Part shown: one piece after another, positions 1-64,000 of the stretch
Position numbering within the stretch: position 1 is the first letter of the stretch
Layout of the letters: each line of letters begins with the position of its first letter
The notes under the pieces: model-generated
What the model saw: the letters and a program-made list of their open reading frames with translations, nothing else
Database searches by the model: none
Told to the model about the DNA's origin: nothing
Assembly: GCA_947044405.1 (NCBI GenBank)
Contig: CAMRHE010000463.1
Coordinates: 368,501 to 432,500, forward strand
From: Leptodactylus fallax
Lineage: Eukaryota > Chordata > Amphibia > Anura > Leptodactylidae
Direction of reading: 5' to 3'
Length of the DNA: 64,000 nt
Made by a program: the position numbers and the translations under genes

Positions 1-735
1 CCCCGGGGTCTCACTATGATATCACGTATGGACCTCTCCCCGGGGTCTCACTATGACATCACGTATGGACATCCCCCCGGGGTCTCACTATGACATCACG
101 TATGGACATCTCCCCAGGGTCTCACTATGACATCACGTATGGACCTCTCCCCCAGGGTCTCACTATGACGTCACGTATGGACCTCTCCCCCGGGGTCTCA
201 CTATGACGTCACGTATGGACCTCTCCCCCGGGGTCTCACTATGACATCACGTATGGACCTCTCCCCGGGGTCTCACTATGACATCATGTATGGACATCCC
301 CCCGGGGTCTCACTATGACATCACGTATGGACATCTCCCCCGGGGTCTATGACATCACGTATAGACATCTCCCCCGGGGTCTCACTATGATATCACGTAT
401 GGACATCTCCCCCGGGGTCTATGACATCACGTATGGACATCTCCCCCGGGGTCTCACTATGATATCATGTATGGACATCTCCCCCGAGGTCTCACTATGA
501 CATCATATATGGACATCTCCCCCGGGGTCTCACTATGACATCACGTCTGGACATCTCCCCCCGGGGTCTCACTATGACATCACGTATGGACCTCTCCCCG
601 GGGTCTATGACATCACGTATGGACATCTTCCCCGGGGTCTCACTATGACATCATGTATGGACATCTCCCCCGGGGTCTCACTATGACATCACGTTTAGAC
701 ATCTCCCCTTTGGGTCTCACTATGACATCATGTAT
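1..735. repeat. Minisatellite, 32-39-bp unit, about 19 copies
   Basis: Tandem copies of a GC-rich unit of the form CCCCGGGGTCTCACTATGAC-ATCACGTATGGACATCT. Some copies lack the CTCACTA segment and are 32 bp. The array is cut by the left window edge. It lies downstream of exon V27, presumably in the next intron. Each unit holds the palindrome CCCCGGGG and a CRE-like TGACATCA/TGACGTCA core; two copies near 167-211 have the perfect TGACGTCA. Confidence 0.93.
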
Positions 736-787
736 GGACATCTCTCTCTGATGTCTCTGCTGTCTGGATTGGTTGGGTTGTTGTTAC

Positions 788-807
788 CGACATCTGCGCA
801 GAATCTC
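788..807 (-). other. Possible 20-nt microexon (speculative)
   Basis: On the minus strand a pyrimidine-ending AG (TATTTCCAG) is followed by 20 nt and then GTAACA. If spliced after V27 (phase 1), it would add seven codons and end in phase 0. It is listed only because it fits the phase. Its length and lack of a recognisable dynein motif make it weak. Confidence 0.12.
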
Positions 808-944
808 CTGGAAATAGAACCTTTACTAATAGATGGAGATGTGGTCAAGACTTATTTCACCCACTGTATGTATATGGTATATGTGTGTGTATACAGTATA
901 TATGATGTATGTATATGGTATATGTGTGTGTATACAGCATATAT

Positions 945-1495
945 GATGTATGTTGTTATGGGATGCCCTTTGATGATGTATGTTATGGGATGCCCTCTGA
1001 TGATGTATGTTATTATGGGATGCCCTCTGACGATGCATGTTATTATGGGATGCCCTCTGACGATGCATGTTATTATGGGATGCCCTCTGATGATGTATGT
1101 TATTATGGGATGCCCTCTGATGATGTATGTTATTATGGGATGCCCTCTGACGATGTATGTTGTTATGGGATGCCCTCTGATGTATGTTATTATGGGATGC
1201 CCTCTGACGATGTATGTTATGGGATGCCCTCTGACGATGTATGTTGTTATGGGATGCCCTCTGATGTATGTTATTATGGGATGCCCTCTGACGATGCATG
1301 TTATTATGGGATGCCCTCTGATGATGTATGTTATTATGGGATGCCCTCTGACGATGTATGTTATTATGGGATGCCCTCTGACGATGTATGTTGTTATGGG
1401 ATGCCCTCTGATGTATGTTATTATGGGATGCCCTCTGACGATGTATGTTATGGGATGCCCTCTGACGATGTATGTTGTTATGGGATGCCCTGGGT
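945..1495. repeat. Minisatellite, 24-30-bp unit, about 19 copies
   Basis: Tandem units of the form GATGTATGTTATTATGGG-ATGCCCTCT, varying by 3-bp steps (24, 27, 30 bp). The 3-bp periodic variation keeps all frames open and creates long but meaningless reading frames on both strands. It lies downstream of V27. Confidence 0.93.
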
Positions 1496-1653
1496 GCTAT
1501 GTCCATGGAGCGAGGGGCTGACTTGCTGTATACCCTCCATGGGTACATCTATAATGTGGCTCCTGATGAATCCTTTCTCATGATGGATCCTGTAACTTAC
1601 AGTAACCTTTGACTCCAGCAGTGAGTGTATTGGAGTGATCTCTGATTTCCTAC

Positions 1654-55728
<54,075 letters not shown>

Positions 55729-55789
55729 CTGTGGGGTGAGGAGAAGATATCGCTGATCACAAGACCTCATGGACAAGCAAAACGTAACG

Positions 55790-58700
55790 GTACAATGGGG
55801 GGAAGATGAAGAGGAGCGCACCGCCCCCTCACCACACAAGACACCAGTCATAACCGTACAGGTACAATGGGGGGAATATGAAGAGGAGCGCACCGCCCCC
55901 TCACCACACAAGACATCGATCATTACCGTACAGGTACAATGGGGGGAATATGAAGAGGAGCGCACCGCCCCCTCACCACACAAGACACCGGTCATTACCG
56001 TACAGGTACAATGGGGGGAATATGAAGAGGAGCGCACCGCCCCCTCACCACACAAGATACTGGTCATTACCGTACAGGTACAACGGTGGGAATATGAAGA
56101 AGAGCGCACCGCCCCCTCACCACACAAGATACTGGTCATTACCATACAGGTACAACAGGGGGAATATGAAGAGGAGCGCACCGCCCCCTCACCACACAAG
56201 ACACCGGTCATTACCGTACAGGTACAACGGGGGGGAATATGAAGAGGAGCGCACCGCCCCCTCACCACACAAGACACCGGTCATTACCGTACAGGTACAA
56301 TGGGGGGACTATGAAGAGGAGCGCACCGCCCCCTCACCACACAAGATACTGGTCATTACCGTACAGGTACAATAGGGGGAATATGAAGAGGAGAGCACCG
56401 CACCCTCACCACACAAGATAACGGTCATTACCGTACAGATACAACAGGGGGAATATGAAGAGGAGCGCACCGCCCCCTCACCACACAAGACACCAGTCAT
56501 TACCGTACAGGTAGAACGGGGGGGAATATGAAGAGGAGCGCACCGCCCCCTCACCACACAAGACATCGATCATTACCGTACAGGTACAATGGGGGGAAGA
56601 TGAAGAGGAGCGCACCGCCCCCTCACCACACAAGATACCGGTCATCACCGTACAGGTACAACGGGGGGAATATGAAGAGGAGCGCACCGCACCCTCACCA
56701 CACAAGACATCGATCATTACCGTACAGGTACAATGGGGGGAATATGAAGAGGAGCGCACCGCCCCCTCACCACACAAGACACCGGTCATTACCGTACAGG
56801 TATAATGGGGGGAATATGAAGAGGAGCGCACCACCCCCTCACCACACAAGACACCGGTCATTACCGTACAGGTACAACGGGGGGGAATATGAAGAGGAGC
56901 GCACCGCCCCCTCACCACACAAGATACCGGTCATTACCGTACAGGTAAAAAGGGGGGGAATATGAAGAGGAGCGCTCCGCACCCTCACCACACAAGATAC
57001 TGGTCATTACCATACAGGTACAATAGGGGGAATATGAAGAGGAGCGCACCGCCCCCTCACCACACAAGATACCGGTCATTACCGTACAGGTACAATGGGG
57101 GGAATATGAAGAGGAGCGCACCGCAACCTCACCACACAAGACACCAGTCATTACCGTACAGGTACAACGGGGGGGAATATGAAGAGGAGCGCACCGCACC
57201 CTCACCACACAAGACATCGATCATTACCGTACAGGTACAATGGGGGGAATATGAAGAGGAGCGCACCGCACCCTCACCACACAAGACACTGGTCATTACC
57301 GTACAGGTACAATGGGGGGAATATGAAGAGGAGCGCACCGCCCCCTCACCACATAAGATACTGGTCATTACCATACAGGTACAAAAGGGGGAATATGAAA
57401 AGGAGCGCACCGCACCCTCACCACATAAGATACTGGTCATTACCATACAGGTACAATAGGGGGAATATGAAGAGGAGCGCACCGTCCCCTCACCACATAA
57501 GATACCGGTCATTACCATACAGGTACAATGGGGGGAATATGAAGAGGAGCGCACCGCCCCCTCACCACACAAGATACCGGTCATTACCATACAGGTACAA
57601 TGGGGGGAATATGAAGAGGAGCGCACCGCCCCCTCACCACACAAGATACCGGCCATTACAATACAGGTACAATGGGGGGAATATGAAGAGGAGCGCACCG
57701 TCCCCTCACCACATAAGATACTGGTCTTACCATACAGGTACAATAGGAGGAATATGAAGAGGAACGCACCGCCCCCTCACCACACAAGACACCGGTCATT
57801 ACCGTACAGGTACAATGGGGGGAATATGAAGAGGAGCGCACCGCCTCCTCACCACACAAGACACCGGTCATTACCGTACAGGTACAACGGGGGGAATATG
57901 AAGAGGAGCGCACCGAACCCTCACCACACAAGACATCGATCATTACCGTACAGGTACAAAGGGGGGAATATGAAGAGGAGCGCACCGCACCCTCACCAAA
58001 CAAGACACCAGTCATTACCGTACAGGTATAATGGGGGGAATATGAAGAGGAGCGCACCGCACCCTCACCACACAAGACATCGATCATTACCGTACAGGTA
58101 CAATGGGGGGAATATGAAGAGGAGCGCACCGCCCCCTCACCACACAAGATACCGGTCATTACCGTACAGGTACAACGGGGGGGAATATGAAGAGGAGCGC
58201 ACCGCACCCTCACCACACAAGACACCGGTCATTACCGTACAGGTACAATGGGGGGAATATGAAGAGGGGCGCACCGCCTCCTCACCACACAAGACACCGG
58301 TCATTACCGTACAGGTACAACGGGGGGAATATGAAGAGGAGCGCACCGCACCCTCACCACACAAGACATTGATCATTACCGTACAGGTACAAAGGGGGGA
58401 ATATGAAGAGGAGCGCACCGCACCCTCACCAAACAAGACACCAGTCATTACCGTACAGGTATAATGGGGGGAATATGAAGAGGAGCGCACCGCCCCCTCA
58501 CCACACAAGACACCGGTCATTACCGTACAGGTACAATGGGAGGAATATGAAGAGGAGCGCACCGCACCCTCACCACACAAGACATCGATCATTACCGTAC
58601 AGGTACAAAGGGGGGAATATGAAGAGGAGCGCACCGCACCCTCACCAAACAAGACACCAGTCATTACCGTACAGGTATAATGGGGGGAATATGAAGAGGA

Positions 58701-61700
58701 GCGCACCGCACCCTCACCACACAAGACATCGATCATTACCGTACAGGTACAATGGGGGGAATATGAAGAGGAGCGCACCGCCCCCTCACCACACAAGATA
58801 CCGGTCATTACCGTACAGGTACAATGGGGGGAAGATGAAGAGGAGCGCACCGCCCCCTCACCACACAAGACACCGGTCATTACCGTACAGGTACAATGGG
58901 GGGAATATGAAGAGGAGCGCACCGCACCCTCACCACACAAGACACCGGTCATTACCGTACAGGTGCAATGGGGGGAATATGAAGAGGAGCGCACCGCCCC
59001 CTCACCACAAAAGACACCGGTCATTACCGTACAGGTACAATGGGGGGAATATGAAGAGGAGCGCACCGCCCCCTCACCACACAAGACACCGGTCATTACC
59101 GTACAGGTACAATAGGGGGAATATGAAGAGGAGCGCACCGCCCCCTCACCACATAAGATACTGGTCATTACCATACAGTTACAATAGGGGGAATATGAAG
59201 AGGAGCGCACCGCACCCTCACCACATAAGATACTGGTCATTACCGTACAGGTACAATGGGGGGAATATGAAGAGGAGCGCACCGCCTCCTCACCACACAA
59301 GATACTGGTCATTACCATACAGGTACAATGGGTGGAATATGAAGAGGAGCGCACCGCACCCTCACCACACAAGACATCGATCATTACCGTACAGGTACAA
59401 CAGGGGGAATATGAAGAGGAGCGCACCGCCCCCCTCACCACACAAGACACCAGTCATTACCGTACAGGTACAACGGGGGGGAATATGAAGAGGAGCGCAC
59501 CGCACCCTCACCACACAAGACATCGATCATTACCGTACAGGTACAATGGGGGGGAATATGAAGAGGAGCGCACCGCACCCTCACCACACAAGACACCGGT
59601 CATTACCGTACAGGTACAATGGGGGGAATATGAAGAGGAGCGCACCGCCCCCTCACCACATAAGATACTGGTCATTACCATACAGGTACAATAGGGGGAA
59701 TATGAAGAGGAGCGCACCGCCCCCTCACCACACAAGACACCGGTCATTACCGTACAGGTATAATGGGGGGAATATGAAGAGGAGCGCACCGCCCCCTCAC
59801 CACACAAAAGACACCGGTCATTACCATACAGGTACAATGGGGGGAATATGAAGAGGAACGCACCGCACCCTCACCACACAAGACATCGATCATTACAGTA
59901 CAGGTACAATGGGGGGAATATGAAGAGGAGCGCACCGCCCCCTCACCACACAAGATACCGGTCATTACCGTACAGGTACAACGGGGGGGAATATGAAGAG
60001 GAGCGCACCGCCCCCTCACCACACAAGACACCAGTCATTACCGTACAGGTACAATGGGGGGAATATGAAGAGGAGAGCACCGCACCCTCACCACACAAGA
60101 TACCGGTCATTACCGTACAGGTACAATGGGGGGTATATGAAGAGGAGCGAACCGCACCCTCACCACACAAGACATCGATCATTACCGTACAGGTACAATG
60201 GGGGGGAATATGAAGAGGAGCGCACCGCCCCCTCACCACACAAGACATCGATCATTACCGTACAGGTACAATGGGGGGAAGATGAAGAGGAGCCCACCGC
60301 CCCCTCACCACACAAGATATCGGTCATCACCGTACAGGTACAACGGGGGGAATATGAAGAGGAGCGCTCCGCCCCCTCACCACACAAGACACCGGTCATT
60401 ACCGTACAGGTACAATGGGGGGGAATATGAAGAGGAGCGCACCGCACCCTCACCACACAAGACATCGATCATTACCGTACAGGTACAATGGGAGGAATAT
60501 GAAGAGGAGCGCACCGCCCCCTCACCACACAAGATACCGGTCATCACCGTACAGGTACAACGGGGGGAAAATGAAGAGGAGCGCACCGCCCCCTCACCAC
60601 ATAAGATACTGGTCATTACCATAAAGGTACAATAGGGGGAATATGAAGAGGAGCGCACCGCCCCCTCACCACACAAGACACCAGTCATTACCGTACAGGT
60701 ACAATGGGGGGGAATATGAAGAGGAGAGCACCGCACCCTCACCACACAAGATAACGGTCATTACCGTACAGGTACAACAGGGGGAATATGAAGAGGAGCG
60801 CACCGCCCCCTCACCACACAAGACACCGGTCATTACCGTACAGGTACAATGGGGGGAATATGAAGAGGAGCGCACCGCCCCCTCACCACATAAGATACCG
60901 GTCATTACCGTACAGGTACAATGGGGGGAAGATGAAGAGGAGCGCACCGCCCCCTCACCACACAAGACACCGGTCATTACCGTACAGGTACAATGGGGGA
61001 AATATGAAGAGGAGCGCACCGCCCCCTCACCACACAAGATACCGGTCATTACCGTACAGGTACAATGGGGGGAAGATGAAGAGGAGTGCACCGCCCCCTC
61101 ACCACACAAGACACCAGTCATTACCGTACAGGTACAATGGGGGGAATATGAAGAGGAGCGCACCGCCCCCTCACCACACAAGATACCGGTCATTACCGTA
61201 CAGGTAAAAAGGGGGGGAATATGAAGAGGAGCGCACTGCACCCTCACCACACAAGATACTGGTCATTACCATACAGGTACAACGGGGGGAATATGAAGAG
61301 GAGCGCACCGCCCCCTCACCACACAAGACACATGTCATTACCGTACAGATACAATGGGGGGAATATGAAGAGGAGCGCACCGCCCCCTCACCACACATGA
61401 CACCGGTCATTACCGTACAGGTACAATGGGGTGAATATGAAGAGGAGCGCACCGCCCCCTCACCACACAAGACACCGGTCATTACCGTACAGGTACAACG
61501 GGGGGGAATATGAAGAGGAGCGCACCGCCCCCTCACCACACAAGACACCAGTCATTACCGTACAGGTATAATGGGGGAATATGAAGAGGAGCGCACCACC
61601 CCCTCACCACACAAGACACCAGTCATTACCGTACAGGTAGAACGGGGGGGAATATGAAGAGGAGCGCACCGCACCGCACCCTCACCACACAAGACACCGG

Positions 61701-64000
61701 TCATTACCGTACAGGTACAATGGTGGGAATATGAAGAGGAGCGCACCGCCCCCTCACCACACAAGACACCGGTCATTACCGTACAGGTATAATGGGGGGA
61801 ATATGAAGAGGAGCGCACCGCCCCCTCACCACAGAAGACACCGGTCATTACCGTACAGGTAGAACGGGGGGGAATATGAAGAGGAGCGCACCGCACCCTC
61901 ACCAGACAAGACACCGGTCATTACCGTCCAGGTACAATGGGGGGAATATGAAGAGGAGCGCACCGTCCCCTCACCACACAAGATACCGGTCATTACCTTA
62001 CAGGTACAACGGGGGGGAATATGAAGAGGAGCGCACCGCCCCCTCACCACACAAGACACCAGTCATTACCGTACAGGTACAATGGGGGGAAGATGAAGAG
62101 GAGCGCACCGCACCCTCACCACACAAGATACCGGTCATTACCGTACAGGTACAATGGGGGGAATATGAAGAGGAGCGCACCGCCCCCTCACCACACAAGA
62201 CACCGGTCATTACCGTACAGCTACAATAGGGGGAATATGAAGAGGAGCGCACCGCCCCCTCACCACACAAGACACCGGTCATTACCGTACAGGTACAATA
62301 GGGGGAATATGAAGAGGAGCGCACCGCCCCCTCACCACATAAGATACTGGTCATTATCATACAGGTACAATAGGGGGAATATGAAGAGGAGCGCACCGCA
62401 CCCTCACCACACAAGACACCGGTCATTACCGTACAGGTATAATGGGGGGAATATGAAGAGGAGCGCACCGTCCCCTCACCACACAAGATTCCGGTAATTA
62501 CCGTACAGGTATAATGGGGGAATATGAAGAGGAGCGCACCGTCCCCTCACCACACAAGATACCGGTAATTACCGTACAGGTACAACGGGGGGAATATGAA
62601 GAGGAGCGCACCGCCCCGTCACCACACAAGACACCGGTCATTACCGTACAGGTACAACAGGGGGGAATATGAAGAGGAGCGCACCGCCCCCTCACCACAC
62701 AAGACATCGATCATTACCGTACAGGTACAATGGGGGGAAGATGAAGAGGAGCGCACCGCCCCCTCACCACACAAGATACCGGTCATCACCGTACAGGTAC
62801 AACGGGGGGAATATGAAGAGGAGCGCACCGCCCCCTCACCACACAAGACACCAGTCATTACCGTACAGGTACAATGGGGGGAATATGAAGAGGAGCGCAC
62901 CGCCCCCCTCACCACATAAGATACTGGTCATTACCATACAGGTACAATAGGGGGAATAAGAAGAGGAGCGCACCGCACCCTCACCACATAAGATACTGGT
63001 CATTACCATACAGGTACAATAGGGGAAAAATGAAGAGGAGCGCACCGCCCCCTCACCACACAAGATACCGGTCATTACCGTACAGGTACAATGGGGGGAA
63101 TATGAAGAGGAGCGCACCGCACCCTCACCACACAAGACATCGATCATTACCGTACAGGTACAACAGGGGGGAATATGAAGAGGAGCGCACCGCCCCCTCA
63201 CCACACAAGATACTGGTCATTACCGTACAGGAACAACGGGGGGGAATATGAAGAGGAGCGCACCGCCTCCTCACCACACAAGACATCGATCATTACCGTA
63301 CAGGTACAATGGGGGGAATATGAAGAGGAGCGCACCGCCCCCTCACCACACAAAAGACACCGGTCATTACCGTACAGGTACAATGGGGGGAATATGAAGA
63401 GGAGCGCACCGCCCCCTCACCACATAAGATACTGGTCATTACCATACAGGTACAATGGGGGGAATATGAAGAGGAGCGCACCGCCCCCTCACCACACAAG
63501 ACATCGATCATTACCATACAGGTACAATGGGCGGAATATGAAGAGGAGCGCACCGCCCCCTCACCACACAAGACACCGGTCATTACCGTACAGGTACAAC
63601 GGGGGGAATATGAAGAGGAGCGCACCGCCCCCTCACCACACAAGATACCGGTCATTACCGTACAGGTACAATGGGGGGAATATGAAGAGGAGCGCACCGT
63701 ACCCTCACCACACAAGACACCGGTCATTACCGTACAGGTACAATGGGGGGAATATGAAGAGGAGCGCACCGCCCCCTCACCACATATGATACTGGTCATT
63801 ACCATACAGGTACAATAGGGGGAATATGAAGAGGAGCGCACCGCACCCTCACCACATAAGATACTGGTCATTACCATACAGGTACAATAGGGGGAATATG
63901 AAGAGGAGCGCACCGCCCCCTCACCACACAAGACACCGGTCATTACCGTACAGGTACAATGGGGGGAATATGAAGAGGAGCGCACCGCCCCCTCACCACA
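55790..64000. repeat. Minisatellite, 72-bp unit, about 114 copies, continues past the window
   Basis: Units of the form GAGGAGCGCACCGCCCCCTC + ACCACACAAGACACCGGTCA + TTACCGTACAGGTACAATGG + GGGGAATATGAA. Variant positions are ACACCGG/ATACTGG/ACATCGA, ACCGTACAG/ACCATACAG, AATGGGGGG/AATAGGGGG/AACGGGGGGG. The unit is 24 codons, so 24-residue repeat frames appear on both strands, broken by G-run length changes. It lies in the intron upstream of V1. Confidence 0.96.

Noticed and set aside
788..807. 20-nt exon after V27
   Set aside because: Phase fits, but length and content give no support; kept only as a low-confidence note.
55769..64000. 24-residue repeat frames (YEEERTAPSPHKTPVITVQV) in the 72-bp array
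   Set aside because: Frames change whenever the G-run length changes and exist on both strands. No sign of selection on codons.

Overview
The window is nuclear DNA from a vertebrate, most likely an anuran amphibian. The gene structure is vertebrate-type, with small exons and GT/AG introns. The introns carry Tc1-like DNA transposons, a TTAA-flanked MITE and a solo LTR of kinds common in frog genomes. The species cannot be named from the sequence alone.

One protein-coding gene fills the window on the minus strand. It is a dynein-heavy-chain-like gene, best matched to DNHD1 (dynein heavy chain domain-containing protein 1). I traced 27 consecutive internal exons from 55728 down to 1654. They total 10,165 nt (about 3,388 codons), and reading phase is conserved across all 26 introns. 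Transcription runs right to left: stem/tail and linker (55.7-45.7 kb), AAA1 and AAA2 (45.5-43.7 kb, mostly in one 3.1-kb exon), AAA3 (43.6-37.0 and 19.6 kb), AAA4 (19-17 kb), stalk with microtubule-binding tip (16.9-9.9 kb), AAA5 (6.4-4.9 kb) and AAA6 (4.8-1.65 kb). The 5' end lies beyond 64000 and the 3' end lies left of base 1. The P-loop of AAA1, the power site of motile dyneins, is destroyed, while those of AAA2 and AAA3 are kept. This suggests a regulatory or structural rather than motor role.

The rest is mainly repeats. I count about 18 different minisatellites covering roughly 39 kb (about 60 %). Most repeat-bearing introns have their own unrelated unit: 27-31 bp in many, 37-39, 45, 46 or 72 bp in others. 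The largest are the 45-bp array (23.0-36.2 kb), the 37-39-bp array (37.3-42.9 kb) and the 72-bp array (55.8 kb to the window end). Mobile elements are an apparently intact Tc1 transposon (33447-35095) inside the 45-bp array, two decayed copies of a second Tc1 family (2992-4528 and 48420-49674), a third decayed Tc1-like element (13658-16381) holding both a minisatellite made from its own transposase reading frame and a nested piggyBac-type MITE, and a solo LTR (8712-9591).

The most notable observation is that several minisatellite units look like copies of the exon/intron junction they adjoin. At least three arrays (72 bp, 29 bp at 53.4-55.1 kb, 46 bp), and perhaps a fourth, appear to have been born by tandem duplication of a 5' splice site region, leaving tens to over a hundred decoy junctions in the same introns. 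A 45-bp array carrying about 255 copies of a U1-like motif and a 5.6-kb intron tract with no AG on the sense strand add to the picture of introns reshaped by repeats. All alignments were made by eye.
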